Below are positions 1-9,768 of a stretch of DNA of 64,000 nt, in pieces (the first letter of the stretch is position 1; every line of letters begins with the position of its first letter). The DNA is from QHXN01 sp963785125 (GTDB taxonomy: Bacteria > Acidobacteriota > Blastocatellia > Pyrinomonadales > Pyrinomonadaceae): contig CAWATU010000007.1 in NCBI GenBank assembly GCA_963785125.1, positions 1-64,000 of the forward strand. Direction: 5' to 3'. The notes beneath the pieces are model-generated. The model was not told where the DNA came from, did not search any database, and saw only the letters and a program-made list of their open reading frames with translations. A program made the position numbers and the translations under genes.

Positions 1-3
1 AAA

Positions 4-55
4 AGCAGTGGGCCGTAAGCAGATGACTGTAAGCAGTTGAAGGCCGGGGGCCTTC
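4..55. repeat. Heptameric repeat array at window edge, plus small hairpin
   Basis: GTAAGCA recurs at 15-21 and 29-35 around a diverged unit (22-28), and a related AGCAGTG lies at 5-11. The period is seven bases. A small hairpin (GAAGGCC / GGCCTTC, 39-55) follows. The design matches the nested repeat spacers at 7562 and 22722: a low-complexity outer arm next to a GC-rich inner hairpin. The partner arm, if there is one, lies outside the window. Confidence 0.55.
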
Positions 56-72
56 ACCCCTCCATCCGCCCT

Positions 73-121
73 AAAGAATCGGAGGCGGCGAGCTTCATTG
101 CTCGCCGCCTCCGATTCTTTT
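73..121 (-). terminator. Strong hairpin downstream of the GNAT gene
   Basis: A perfect 21-bp stem (73-93 with 100-120) closes a 6-base loop. It lies about 55 bases past the stop of the minus-strand acetyltransferase. The stem ends in AAAG/CTTT, so a short U run follows on the plus strand, but there is no long U tract on the minus strand. It could act in both directions. Confidence 0.6.
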
Positions 122-174
122 CAATGCTCTTCCGGCTTAGACGCCCGCCGCTATCTGCCGCCCGCCCGACGCCT

Positions 175-764
175 TTACAGGACGCGGTAGTACGAGTCCT
201 GGTTGCGCCAGTCTTCGCGGGAAATGGCGTATTGGACGCAGGCGAAGTCGTAGTAGTGCCCGTCGCGGATGAACTTCATCCCGAGCCGTTCGAGCACCGT
301 GCGCGAGCGTCTGTTGCCGTGGAACGTGAGCCCGGCGACGGAGTCCACGCCGAGCGTCTCGAAGCCGTAGCGGAGCGACGCGCGCCCGGCTTCGAACGCG
401 AGACCCTTGCCCCACTCTTCGCGCGCCAGCATGTAGGCCAGCTCGATCCCCACCTCCGGGTTCCCCGACGAGAGCCCGCAGTAGCCGACGAGCGCGCCCG
501 TGTCGCGCCGCTCCACGCCCAGCGGCCGTAGGGGCGGCGGCGGAAGCCGTTCATAATCATGTTGAGATTCGTCAGCGTCTCCTCGCGCATGAGCGGGTGG
601 CCGTAGCCGATGAAGCGCATCACTTCGGGGTCGCGCGTGATCTCGCTCATCCGGTCGAGGTCGGCCGGCGTGAAGAGGCGCAGCCGCAGTCGCGCGGTCT
701 CAATCTCGTCGATGGCGGGTGCGCCGACTTCGGGTGCGTCCGTGTAAAGGGTTACTGCCACCAC
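175..764 (-). pseudogene. GNAT (RimJ/RimL-type) N-acetyltransferase, frame broken near 520
   Basis: Two overlapping reading frames together make one GNAT protein of about 196 residues. The first half (GTG start at 764, behind an AGAGG ribosome-binding site) has the ETARLRLR opening strand and the 'RDPEVMRFIG' region typical of the RimJ/RimL/PF13302 group. The second half, in another frame, gives GALVGYCGL, the acetyl-CoA loop region EWGKGLAFEAG and the C-terminal RSRTVLERLGM. One extra base near 516-522 (TGGGC-GTGGAG) would join them as W-A-V-E-R. The gene starts 11 bases after the stop of the EAL gene, so the two are probably co-transcribed. This is either a real pseudogene or a sequencing deletion. 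The substrate cannot be told. Confidence 0.75.
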
Positions 765-775
765 TTTCTTAACCT

Positions 776-3282
776 CTAGGCCGCGACGAGGCTGTGCGCC
801 TCACCGCGACAGGATGTGAGTGTCGAGAACTGCTCGTCGTCGAGCAGCTCGGCCGCCGGCCCCGCGCCGACGGGGCGCGAGAAGAGATATCCCTGTCCGT
901 AGTCGCATCCGAGCTGGCCGAGCTGCCGGAGCTGGTCGGCCGTCTCGACGCCCTCCGCCACGACCGCCATGTCGAGGCTGCGCGCCAGCGTGACGATGGT
1001 TCTGACAATCTCGGCATTCTCGGAGTTGTCCGTCATCTGTGTGACGAACGAGCGGTCGATCTTCAGCGTGTCGATGGGGAAACGGTGCAGGTATGAGAGC
1101 GACGAGTAGCCCGTCCCGGAGTCGTCGATGGAGAGGCCGACGCCGAGGCCGCGGAGCTGCATCAGCATGTCGATGGCCGTGTCGATGTTCTCCATGACCA
1201 TGCTCTCCGTGATCTCAAGTTTGAGGTTCGCGGCCTTCAGCCCCGACTCGCGCAGCGCCGATGCGATCTGGTCGATGAGGTCGGCCTGCGAGAACTGGCG
1301 GGATGAAAGGTTGACGCTCATCGTCACCGTCTCGTCGGCGAGGCCGAGCCGCTGCCACTCGCGCATCTGCAAGCACGCCTCGTTCAGAACCCACAGCCCG
1401 AGCGGGACGATGAGGCCGGTCTCCTCGGCCACGGGGATGAAGTCGCAGGGGCCGACGATCCGCGCTCGGGGTGGCGCCAGCGCACCAGCGCCTCGAAGCT
1501 CGCAACGCGTCCGGTCTCCAAATCCACAATGGGCTGATAGTTGAGGAAGAACTCCTGGCGCGTGAGGGCGCGGCGCAGGTCGGTCTCGGTCTGTAGGAGC
1601 TGCATCGCACGGTCGTGCATCGCCTTGTCGAAGACGACGTGGCGCTTCTTGCCTTCCAGCTTGGCGCGGTACATCGCAGTGTCGGCGTCGCGCAGCAGGT
1701 CTTCGGCGCGCTCGTAGCCCGTGTTCGAGAGCGCGATGCCGATGGAGGCGGTGGTGAAGACCTCGTGCCCGCCGATGTTGAAGGGCTGCGTGACGGCCTC
1801 CTGCACGCGGCGCGCAACGTCTATCGCGTCCTCGGTCGAGGCGAGGTCTTCGAGCAGGATGGTGAACTCGTCGCCGCCGAGGCGGGCGACCGTATCGCCG
1901 GGCCGCAGGCAAGCCTCCAGGCGGTGCGCGATGCCGACGAGGAGTTGATCGCCGACCATGTGGCCGAGAGAGTCGTTGATGATCTTGAAGCGGTCGAGGT
2001 CGAGGAAGAGCGCGGCGAAGAGGCGGTCGCCCGAGCGGCGCGAGCGCTGGATAGCCATCTTCACGTGATCCATGAAGAGCGCGCGGTTGGGCAGTCCCGT
2101 CAGCGCGTCGTGGAAGGCGTCGTGCAGCAGTTGTTCCTCGGCGCGCTTGCGGTCGGTGATGTCCTGAATCTGGAAGATCAAGTGGAGCGGGCGGGCCTCG
2201 CCGTCGCGCACGAGCGACATGCCGAGGTGCGCCCAGACCTCCTTGCCCGACTTGTGACAGTAGCGCAGCTCCCCCTGATGCGAGGAGATGGTGCCGGCCG
2301 TGAACCTCTGCATCTGCTCTTCGAGCGTGACGAGGTCTTCGCGGTGCGTCACCGCCCTGACTTCCGACGCGAGCAGCGCGTCCTCGTCGTAGCCGACGAT
2401 GTCGCACAGGGAGCGGTTGACCTGAAGCCAGCGGCCGTCGAGCGCGACGACGGCCATGCCGATGGTCGCGTTGTCGAAGGCCGAGCGGAAACGCTCCTCC
2501 GACTCGCGCAACGCCTGCATGTGCTGCTGGACTTCCACGGCGTGCTGGCGGGCCAGCTCGGCCTGCTTCGTCGAGGCTTCGACGTTCTTGAGGTAGGTGC
2601 AGTAGGTGAAGTAGACGACGATGACGATGGGCGCGGTGGCGAGGAAGGCGTAGATGCCGAACGTCTCTACGAGCTTGACGATGATGCCCGCGGACGAGGC
2701 ACCCGCGAAGTAGGTGATGGAGGTCCAGAGGAAGTTCTGCCGCCACATCTGCCAGACCGGCAGCCCCGAGCGCAGCGCGACGCCCGCCGCCACCATCCCG
2801 GAGTTGGTGGCGTACTGGACGAGCGCCATGACGCAGACGGCCGAGATGTAAGCCGACGGGTCGCCAATCGGGAGTAACTTGAGATCGCCGTCGAAGACGA
2901 AGCGCAACACCCAGACCGTCAGGAAGGTCGAGCAGACGTAGACGCCCGCGTTGAAGAACATCACCATCTTCTTCTTAGTGATGCGCAGCGAAGTGCATAA
3001 GGCGTCGGCCGCGGCCAACAGGATGGCCGCCTCGCCGCCGAAGAACAGCAGGGCGAAGAAGATGAAGGTGTCGGAGATGGAAATTTGTCCGCGCACGCGC
3101 GGAATCTTGACGGACACGCGCGAGCCGAAGGCCAGCGTCACCAGGCTGATGAGTATGAAGCGCAGGCCGAGCGTGGCCGGTTGGAGACGCGTAACGGTGA
3201 ACACGCATGCGGCCGTACCGAGCGAGATGACCGCCCACATGTACGGCTGCGAGATACGCTGTCTGATGGTCGAGCTGAACAT
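776..3282 (-). pseudogene. Membrane PAS-GGDEF-EAL cyclic-di-GMP protein, frame broken near 1470
   Basis: The protein makes and/or degrades cyclic di-GMP. The N-terminal ~230 residues hold about six to seven hydrophobic segments (a MASE-like sensor that I do not recognise by name). A short coiled region and a PAS domain (about 260-380) follow. The GGDEF domain has an intact RLGGDEF active site near residue 475, and an EAL domain follows (ASFEALVRW, then KLEITES, SIDDSGTGYSSL and VAEGVET). The frame breaks just after RWRHPERG: adding one base near 1468 restores RG-IVGPCDFIPVAEETG. Without repair the EAL domain is lost after about 40 residues. Full length would be about 836 residues. Both active-site motifs look intact, so the protein may have both activities. 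Confidence 0.85.
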
Positions 3283-3644
3283 CGGTTGCGTCTTTGGACG
3301 GGACGGGGGAAATGTTACGAACGCGCCCGGGGCCTTACGTTTGGGGCGGGCAGTGACCCGCGGGCGCTCGATATAAGTGCAAGTGGTATTCCAGTGGCCG
3401 AGAGGCTCGAAGACGTAGAAAATCCGCCGAAAATACGGCTTTTTAAGTTTGATTTGACGTGACCGGGAGAGGTTCGGTCAGTCAGATTGACGCGGGCATG
3501 TCAAGATGACAAGAAAACACTCACCCGCCCCGGGAAGAGTCGGCCGGATGAGTGGTTTCAAGTTGGGGCTGACAGAGAGAGGTTCGGTTCTATCTTTTCG
3601 TGGCTGAGTTCCTTCCCGTTCCCGCTTGTTTTGTACGCCCGCGC
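3283..3644. other. Gene-poor spacer
   Basis: I see no convincing gene here. Short open frames lack coding character. The string GAGAGGTTCGGT occurs twice (about 3466-3477 and 3578-3589), an unexplained direct repeat. The promoter of the EAL gene is presumably in the first part, but I see no clear -35/-10 pair. Confidence 0.4.
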
Positions 3645-3667
3645 AGACGGGCTCCGAAGGCCCGTCT
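3645..3667 (-). terminator. Short hairpin after the FN3-like gene
   Basis: An 8-bp GC-rich stem (3645-3652 with 3660-3667) with a 7-base loop begins 15 bases past the stop at 3682. There is no U tract, so termination is only a possibility. Confidence 0.4.
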
Positions 3668-3681
3668 ACGTGGGGAGAGAC

Positions 3682-3957
3682 TTATTTCGTGGGCGTCGTC
3701 GCGTTGGCGACCGCCGTGTAGGCCGAGTTTCCGTTGGGGTCGTAGGCCCTTAACTCGGTAGTAGTACTTCTTCCCGCCGGTCAGCGACGTGCCGGCGTAA
3801 GACCTGGAGTTGGCCGCAAGCTTGGTCAGCCGCCGGGGGGGCGACTGCGCGACTGCGCGCGGGGCACACGTCCACGTGAGCGCAGCGGCGACCGCTGCGA
3901 CCGCGGCCAGATAGGCGAGCGGGAAGTTGAGTTCTCTTCTAATCTTCAGGGACTCAT
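3682..3957 (-). pseudogene. Small secreted protein with a partial fibronectin type III-like domain, two frame breaks
   Basis: The start ATG at 3957 follows GAGGAGAAG at good distance. Translation soon meets a stop (ATG AGT CCC TGA). One more C in that CCC run would instead open a signal peptide of about 35 residues, with the hydrophobic core LAYLAAVAAVAAALTW and an AVA-QS cleavage site. After it comes SYAGTSLTGGKKYYYRVK, the C-terminal strands of an FN3 domain. The frame then slips again near 3747 (AAGGGCC; one G too many) before AYDPNGNSAYTAVAN and the stop. Only half an FN3 fold is present, so the gene is either shortened or mis-sequenced. Function unknown. Confidence 0.55.
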
Positions 3958-4229
3958 TTTGAATCTCTTCTCCTCAAGAGGTTTCGACGTGGCGCCGGAA
4001 TACACGTCTCGCCCTGCCGGCCCTTATGCAGCCCCCGTTCCACCGACGGAAAAATCGGAAACGACTGAAAATCTGGGAAGATGCGCGGATTCGACCAGCC
4101 GTAAGATTGAGGCCGACGGTCAGACTGATTGTGTTGCGCTTAGATTGACCGACCCATTCGGGTCAAAGAGATGGGACACGTAAGGATAAGTGAGGCAGGG
4201 ATAACGAAGAACTCGGGGCGCAAGCGGCT

Positions 4230-4817
4230 CTAACTTTCGTCTCCGTCATCTTCCGTAAACCGCGCGCGGAAGTCCTTCGACGTGAGGCGGAGCGCGAGCC
4301 AGTCCTCGAAGATTTCGGGCTGGTTGAGCCAGACGGTGAACCACTCGGCCATCTCTGCCTTCTCGGCGCGCTTACGCTCGTTGACGTTCGGGTTGCGCGC
4401 GATCATCTGCGCGCGCTGCTTACCCTTGAGCACGGTCTCCTGCACGCGCCGCGAGCCCGCCTTGTCGCCCTTGCGCCGGAACTGCTTCCGCAGGTTGTCG
4501 AGCCGGCGGATGCTCTGCGCGGCCTCCTCGAAGGTCGAGAACTTGAGGACGTTGCGGAACGCCGCCTCGTACGGGTCCTGCGTGCGCCAGCGCGCGTCCA
4601 TATCCAAGACCTCTGCGTGGCGCAGTTCCGCGCCCTCGTCCGCGAGCACACGCGCCACGCGCGCAGGGCTCTCGACCGCGCCCTCGCCGAAGCGCTCGCG
4701 CACGGCCGCGCGCACGGCCTCAAGCTCCTCCGCGCCCACCGACTCGCAGTCGAGATGCTCCCACACCTCGATCATCAGCTCGCGCTTCGTCCGCGCCTGC
4801 CACTCCTTCTGAGCCAT
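4230..4817 (-). CDS. Hypothetical soluble protein, 195 residues
   Basis: I do not recognise a family. The reading frame begins at ATG 4817 (MAQKEWQART). It is charged, mostly helical in character, has no signal peptide or membrane segment, and ends in an acidic tail (FTEDDGDES). A middle section (SIRRLDNLRKQFRRKGDKAG) is strongly basic, which would suit nucleic-acid or protein contact, but that is a guess. It is divergent from recQ with a gap of about 105 bases, so the two probably share a promoter region. The codon bias matches the neighbours. Confidence 0.7.
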   Translation of the reverse strand: MAQKEWQARTKRELMIEVWEHLDCESVGAEELEAVRAAVRERFGEGAVESPARVARVLADEGAELRHAEVLDMDARWRTQDPYEAAFRNVLKFSTFEEAAQSIRRLDNLRKQFRRKGDKAGSRRVQETVLKGKQRAQMIARNPNVNERKRAEKAEMAEWFTVWLNQPEIFEDWLALRLTSKDFRARFTEDDGDES

Positions 4818-4922
4818 GACGTGTGAGCTTACGACGCCCGCCCGCCGAGGGCAAATTTCGGGGAACGGCTGGCTGCGTTCGCCCTCCGTTTGCGGTACAA
4901 TTTCTCTTTCTTTCGCACGCCG

Positions 4923-7565
4923 ATGACTCACGCAATACACATGGAGGACGCACACGCCGCGCTCCGCAAGTTCTTCGGCTTCGAGGGCTTCCGCGAGGGG
5001 CAGGGCGAGGTCATCGAGTCCGTTTTGGCCGGGCTCGACACGGTCGTCGTGATGCCGACGGGCGGCGGCAAGTCGCTCTGCTTCCAGCTCCCGGCGCTCA
5101 TGCGCGAGGGCGTGACGGTCGTAGTCTCGCCCCTCATCGCGCTGATGAAGGATCAGGTGGACGCGCTCCACGCGCGCGGACTGCCCGCGACCTTCATCAA
5201 CAGCTCGCTCGACTTCGAGGAGCAGAAGGAGCGTATTGCGGGGGTGCGCCGCGGCGACTTCAAGCTTCTCTACGTCGCGCCCGAACGCTTCCGCAGCAAC
5301 CACTTCGTCGAGACTTTAAAGAGCGTCAACATCTCGCTCTTCGCCGTGGACGAGGCGCACTGCATCTCCTCTTGGGGTCACGATTTTCGTCCCGACTACC
5401 TTCGTCTACAAACGTTCCGCGAGCGCATCGGCCGGCCGCAGACGGTCGCGCTCACGGCCACGGCCACCCCTTACGTCCGCGCCGACATCATCGAGCAGCT
5501 CAAGCTCGACGACCCGCGCGCCTTCGTCAGCGGCTTCGACCGCCCCAACCTTTCGCTCGGTGTCGTCCACACCGAGAAGGAGCGCGAGAAGTACGCGCGC
5601 ATCAAACAACTGGCGCAGGAGTATCCGGGACAGTCCGGCATCGTCTACACCTCGACGCGCAAGTCGGTTGAGCAGATCACGCGCAAGCTCTTAGACTTTA
5701 AACTCTCGGTCGTCGGCTACCACGCCGGCATGACCGACGAGGAGCGCGTGCGCGCGCAGGAGGATTTCATGACGGGGCGTGCGCAGGTCATCGTCGCCAC
5801 GAACGCCTTCGGCATGGGGATAGATAAGCCCGACATACGCTTCGTCGTACACTTCCACCTGCCCGGCTCCATCGAAGCTTACTATCAGGAGATAGGCCGC
5901 GCGGGCCGCGACGGCCAGCAGTCGGTCTGCCTCCTCCTCTTCAACTACGCCGACAAGCGCACACAGGACTACTTCATCGAGGGCTCGTACCCTCCGCCCG
6001 AATTAATCGCGAAGGTCTACGAGGCTTTAGTCTCGACCAATCAGCGCCGCATCGAGTTGTCTACGCGCGAGATTGCCGCGCGCGCCGGGCTGCGCAACGA
6101 GATGGCCGTGCAGTCGGCGCTCATCACGCTTGAGAAGGCCGGCCACGTCGAGCGCGGCACCGGCGCTGAGAACCGCGCTTCCTTGAGGCTGCTCATGCCG
6201 CCGCACCTCGCGCGCGAGAACGTGAGCGCGCGACGCAGCGCGCAGCTCAAGCAGGTTCTCTTCTCGCTGCTCGGCGGCTACGGTTTGAGCGAACGCGCCG
6301 ACGCAGAGATCGACGTGGCCGACTTCGCCGACACGCTCGGGATGGAGCTGGCGCAGGCGAGACGTGCGCTCTCCACGCTCGCCGAGGCGGGCGTCCTCCG
6401 CTACCAGCCGGCGCGGCGCACGCGCGGCGTCGTGATGAAGGACGAGGAGCCTGCGACGCGCCTGCGCATCCGGCCGGAAGACCTCGCGCGCCGCGCCGCG
6501 CTCGAACAGCGGAAGCTGCGCGAGATGATCTCGTTCTGCTACACGGAGAACTGCTACCGCTCCTTCATCCTCGACTACTTCGGCGACCGCTCGCACGACG
6601 GCACCTGCGGCAAGTGCGGCAACTGTCTGCTCCATGGTGGCGCCGCGCGCGGCTCCGGCGGAGCGCCGCCGCTCGACGCGCCGCGCGACCTCGACCGCTT
6701 CATCATGAAGCATGTGCCTGCCGGGCTCGACCTCGAAGAGGAGCTGGCCACGCAGTCGCGCACACGCAAAAGGCGCGAGGCCGCAGAGGCTCCCGCATTT
6801 GAAGAGGACGGCGCAGACTCCTTCGCCGTCACGGAGCCGCGCGAGCTGTCAGAAGACGAGCGGCTGACGGTGCGCAAGATTCTCGCGTGCGCGGCGCGCA
6901 TGGGCGGGCGGTTCGGCAAGGGGATGCTGGCGTCGGCGCTGCGCGGCTCGCGCTCGGCCAAGCTCTCGCAGGCCGGACTCGACCAGCTCTCGACCTACGG
7001 AATACTTTCGGGCATGACGCAGGACGAGATACTGCTCTACGTTGACGCGCTCGTCGCCGCCGGCTGCATGCATGTCATGGGCGGCGCCTATCCGACGGTC
7101 TCGCTCACACAGCTCGGCGGCGAAGTGATGCGCGAGCGCGCCGCGGTGCAACTGCGCCTGCCGCCGCTCTACACCGGCCCCGCCTACGCGCCGACCTCTG
7201 CGCGCACGTCCCAACGCGCCGCGGCGCCGGCCGCGCCGAAGACGAGCACCGTTGAAGAGACTTATGCTTTATACGAACAGGGCCTCACGGTCGAAGAGAT
7301 TTGCGCGCAGCGCAGCCTGACCGAGATTACGGTCGAAGGCCACCTCGCCGACTGCATCCTCCGCGGCCGTCCCTTCGACGTGTCAAAGTTCGTCTCGGCG
7401 GAAGACCGCGCGCACATCGAACACGCCGCCGCCACCCTCGGCACCGAGCGCCTCAAACCTCTGCGCGAAGTGCTCCCACGACACATCACCTACCGCATGA
7501 TTCGCTTCGTCGTCGCCGACCTCCAACGCGCCGCCGGCCTCGGCACGTCCGAAGAAGAAGAGTAG
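4923..7565 (+). CDS. recQ: ATP-dependent DNA helicase RecQ
   Basis: A 3'-5' DNA helicase of recombination and repair. Start ATG 4923 is chosen over the upstream TTG 4890. Motif I PTGGGKS is at about residues 45-51 and the DEAH box at about 143-146, followed by the RecQ loop (CISSWGHDFRPDY). The RecQ zinc module has Cys near 539, 544, 562 and 565. A winged-helix RQC domain follows. Instead of a clear HRDC domain the protein ends in a helix-turn-helix-like domain (TVEETYALYEQGLTVEEI), as in other 'Helicase C-terminal HTH' RecQ forms. At 880 residues it is longer than E. coli RecQ (about 610), mostly through this C-terminus. A TACAAT at 4896-4901 could be its -10 box. Confidence 0.95.
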   Translation: MTHAIHMEDAHAALRKFFGFEGFREGQGEVIESVLAGLDTVVVMPTGGGKSLCFQLPALMREGVTVVVSPLIALMKDQVDALHARGLPATFINSSLDFEEQKERIAGVRRGDFKLLYVAPERFRSNHFVETLKSVNISLFAVDEAHCISSWGHDFRPDYLRLQTFRERIGRPQTVALTATATPYVRADIIEQLKLDDPRAFVSGFDRPNLSLGVVHTEKEREKYARIKQLAQEYPGQSGIVYTSTRKSVEQITRKLLDFKLSVVGYHAGMTDEERVRAQEDFMTGRAQVIVATNAFGMGIDKPDIRFVVHFHLPGSIEAYYQEIGRAGRDGQQSVCLLLFNYADKRTQDYFIEGSYPPPELIAKVYEALVSTNQRRIELSTREIAARAGLRNEMAVQSALITLEKAGHVERGTGAENRASLRLLMPPHLARENVSARRSAQLKQVLFSLLGGYGLSERADAEIDVADFADTLGMELAQARRALSTLAEAGVLRYQPARRTRGVVMKDEEPATRLRIRPEDLARRAALEQRKLREMISFCYTENCYRSFILDYFGDRSHDGTCGKCGNCLLHGGAARGSGGAPPLDAPRDLDRFIMKHVPAGLDLEEELATQSRTRKRREAAEAPAFEEDGADSFAVTEPRELSEDERLTVRKILACAARMGGRFGKGMLASALRGSRSAKLSQAGLDQLSTYGILSGMTQDEILLYVDALVAAGCMHVMGGAYPTVSLTQLGGEVMRERAAVQLRLPPLYTGPAYAPTSARTSQRAAAPAAPKTSTVEETYALYEQGLTVEEICAQRSLTEITVEGHLADCILRGRPFDVSKFVSAEDRAHIEHAAATLGTERLKPLREVLPRHITYRMIRFVVADLQRAAGLGTSEEEE

Positions 7566-7705
7566 ACAGTAGTCAGTAGCCAGTAAGAGAAGATACAGAC
7601 GGCGCGAATCTCATCATCTAACGATGAAAGCCGCGCCGCCTGTCTTTCTACTGGCTACTAGCTAGTGTCTACTGTCTACTTGTTTTTACTGCCATCTGCC
7701 TACTC
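7562..7705. repeat. GTAGACA-family heptamer hairpin with nested GC stem
   Basis: The left arm (7562-7585) is a run of 7-base units GTAGACA, GTAGTCA, GTAGCCA. The inverse arm (about 7648-7682) carries CTACTGG/CTACTAG-type units. Between them a GC hairpin (ACAGACGGCGCG with CGCGCCGCCTGT) sits around a loop containing ATCATCTAACGAT. A single arm of another family (TACTGCC, ATCTGCC, TAC) follows at 7687-7703. The array supplies the recQ stop (TAG in GTAGACA) and, on the other strand, the stop of the gene ending at 7700. It lies between convergent genes and probably acts as a two-way terminator. Confidence 0.75.
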
Positions 7706-8116
7706 TCCTTCCCCGGCCGTGTCGGTGAAGCCGCGGAAGCCTTCGGGGCCGGCGTAGGCGACCGTGGGGCCGTGGGGCGTGCCGCGGCGGATGCGCGTGA
7801 AGACGTAGAGGTTGAAGAAGTGCATCGTGCCGAGGACGAGCAGCACCAGCCCGATCTTCCAGGAGAGCGCCTCGATGCCCTCCTGCGCGGTCTCGACCTG
7901 ATAGCCGAGCTTCAGGGCCAGCGTCACGTAGCCGAAGTTGATGAGGTAGAAGCCGACGACGAGCAGGTGGTTGACCGAGTCGGCCAGCGCCTCGTTGCCG
8001 TGGAAGACATCGACGAGGAAGATGCGTCCGTTCCTGTGGAGCGTCTGCGCGACCCAGACCGTGAGCGCGACGCTCAGGCAGACGTAGGAGAGGTATGTGA
8101 CGACGATGGTGTTCAT
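7700..8116 (-). CDS. Small integral membrane protein, 138 residues
   Basis: Start ATG 8116 has a near-perfect AGGAGG at the right distance. The protein opens in a membrane helix (MNTIVVTYLSYVCLSVALTV), with two further helices at about residues 48-70 and 84-108. The C-terminus is short and soluble. It has no catalytic motif and no known domain that I can name. It is convergent with recQ across a repeat hairpin. Function unknown. Confidence 0.75.
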   Translation of the reverse strand: MNTIVVTYLSYVCLSVALTVWVAQTLHRNGRIFLVDVFHGNEALADSVNHLLVVGFYLINFGYVTLALKLGYQVETAQEGIEALSWKIGLVLLVLGTMHFFNLYVFTRIRRGTPHGPTVAYAGPEGFRGFTDTAGEGE

Positions 8117-8324
8117 GACTCGCCTCCTGTGGTGTCGGGGGCGCCTTGCGCTACGTCCGCGTCCGCGCGTCCGTTCCAGCGTGCGCCTCTTGCCCGCACT
8201 TGACTTCAACCCGCGTGCCGCGGCGTCGGCCTCGAATTTCCTTTCGCACAGACCCGGCGTGTGTGGCGCAATGCCGATTCGTGCTAGAGTCTTTGCATTC
8301 CGCAAACGAGGAGGGAGAGTTACC

Positions 8325-8525
8325 TTGAGCCGCAACCCTAACGTCGAGCCGCCGCAGCCCGAGCAGCAACCGGAGCTTCCGCCCACACACCCGGACGACC
8401 CGGCGCAGCCGGAGCCGCTGCCGCTCCCGCCCGACGCGCCCACGCCCACAGCGCCCATCGAAGAGCCCGGCACCCCGAAGCCCGCCGGCGACCCACCCGT
8501 CAACGAGCCGACGCGGCTGGTGTAA
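8325..8525 (+). CDS. Small proline-rich protein, 66 residues
   Basis: The frame is opened by TTG 8325, which sits behind a strong GGAGGGAG site (8310-8317). The upstream in-frame sequence has no such signal. After SRNPNVEPP the protein is about one third proline with Glu/Gln/Thr (PPQPEQQPELPPTHPDDP) and must be disordered. It is divergent from the membrane protein gene and ends 24 bases before the YheT-type hydrolase. I cannot name a function. Confidence 0.6.
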   Translation: MSRNPNVEPPQPEQQPELPPTHPDDPAQPEPLPLPPDAPTPTAPIEEPGTPKPAGDPPVNEPTRLV

Positions 8526-8549
8526 CTTTCAACCCGACACGCGACGAAG

Positions 8550-9668
8550 ATGGAAACGGTCAGCGAACACGGACGGCTGACTAACCCGAAGATCGAAGCA
8601 GCCGAACACATCCCTCCGCAGGCTCTGAGCACGCGGCTCGGTAAAATCGCGCGCGCCTTCGCGTCGAAGCCGTTCGTGCCGCACCCGCTCTTTCCCGGCC
8701 CGCACGCGCAGACCATCGTCTCGTCCAAACACCCCCCGCGCCAGCGCGCGTTCCGCGAGGAGCGTGCGCTCTACGAATCGCGTCTGTTCGAGGTCGAGCC
8801 CGGCTCGCGCGTCCTCCTCAAATGCCGCTGGCAGTCGGAGCGGCGGGCCGCCCCGACCCTGCTCCTTTTGCACGGGCTCGAAGGCTCGACCGACTCGCTC
8901 TATGTGCTCGGCACGGCGCAGAAGGCATACCGCGGCGGCTTCAACGTCGTCGGCATGAACATGCGCAACTGCGGCGGCACCGAGCACCTCGCCGCCACGC
9001 TCTATCACAGCGGGATGACGGAGGACATCCGCCGCGTCATCCTCGAAGAGCTGGCCGGGCGCGAGGGGCTGCCGGAAATCTTCCTCACCGGGTTCTCGAT
9101 GAGCGGCAACATGGTTCTGCGTCTCGCGGGCGACTACGGGACAGAGGCGCCGCCCGCGCTCAAGGGCGTGGCCGCCATCTCGCCCTCCATCGACCTCGAC
9201 TCCTGCGCCTCTGCGCTCGAACGGCGCGGCAACGCCCTCTACCGCTGGAACTTCGTCAAGCACCTGCGCGAACGCGTCCGACGTAAAGTGAGGATGAGCC
9301 CCGGGACTTTCGACACGCGGCACTTGCGCCGCGTGCGCACCATCCGCGAGTTCGACGAGCGCATCACCGCGCCCCACGGCGGCTACCGCGACGCCTCGGA
9401 CTACTACGCGCGCACCAGCTCGCGCCCTGTTCTAGGCCGCATCAGAGTCCCGACCCTCATCATCCACTCGGCCGACGACCCGCTCATCCCCGCAGGGCCG
9501 TTCCTCGACGCTACCATCGCCGACAACCCCGACGTGCTGCTCGTCCTCACGCGCCGCGGCGGCCACGTCGGCTTCCTCTCCGACCGCGCCGAGGGCGAAG
9601 ACCGCCACTGGGCCGAGAACCGCCTCGTCGAGTTCTTTACGCTGCTTTGCAGTGACGACGGACGATAG
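8550..9668 (+). CDS. Alpha/beta hydrolase of the YheT (UPF0017) family
   Basis: At 372 residues the length is close to E. coli YheT (about 340). HPLFPGPHAQTI near the N-terminus is the family signature, followed by LHGLEGSTDS, the oxyanion region. The catalytic triad is visible: Ser185 in GFSMSGN, Asp309 or Asp310 in HSADDPLIP, and His339 in RGGHVGF. Family members are carboxylesterases of uncertain physiological substrate. The last residues SDDGR and the stop codon are encoded by a heptameric repeat array that continues downstream. Confidence 0.9.
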   Translation: METVSEHGRLTNPKIEAAEHIPPQALSTRLGKIARAFASKPFVPHPLFPGPHAQTIVSSKHPPRQRAFREERALYESRLFEVEPGSRVLLKCRWQSERRAAPTLLLLHGLEGSTDSLYVLGTAQKAYRGGFNVVGMNMRNCGGTEHLAATLYHSGMTEDIRRVILEELAGREGLPEIFLTGFSMSGNMVLRLAGDYGTEAPPALKGVAAISPSIDLDSCASALERRGNALYRWNFVKHLRERVRRKVRMSPGTFDTRHLRRVRTIREFDERITAPHGGYRDASDYYARTSSRPVLGRIRVPTLIIHSADDPLIPAGPFLDATIADNPDVLLVLTRRGGHVGFLSDRAEGEDRHWAENRLVEFFTLLCSDDGR

Positions 9669-9738
9669 ACGATGGACGATGACCAAGCCTTTATCGTCCT
9701 TTGTCCCTCTCCCCTTGCCTTTTGCCTTTTGCCTTCAC
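9656..9738. repeat. ACGATGG-family array and GCCTTTT-family array
   Basis: Units ACGACGG, ACGATAG, ACGATGG and ACGATGA run in strict 7-base steps from 9656 to 9683, overlapping the 3' end of the hydrolase gene. A weak inverse (TATCGTCC) follows at 9692-9699. A second array of GCCTTTT units lies at 9714-9736. The same GCCTTTT family is found, inverted, inside the coding sequence at 25534-25565. Confidence 0.65.
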
Positions 9739-9768
9739 TAAGCTTGTGGCCTGTTTTTCCAATCGACG

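Noticed and set aside
1615..2877. Long plus-strand open frame (about 420 codons) opposite the EAL gene
   Set aside because: It is the antisense shadow of a conserved PAS-GGDEF gene. Its protein is Arg/Val/Asp-rich without any motif, as expected for GC-rich antisense frames.
3487..3753. Small plus-strand frame upstream of the FN3-like gene
   Set aside because: No ribosome-binding site, no conserved character, and it overlaps the antisense of the FN3-like coding sequence.
8097..8324. Longer N-terminus for the proline-rich protein
   Set aside because: The upstream part overlaps the divergent membrane-protein gene and lacks a start signal. The TTG at 8325 has an excellent ribosome-binding site.
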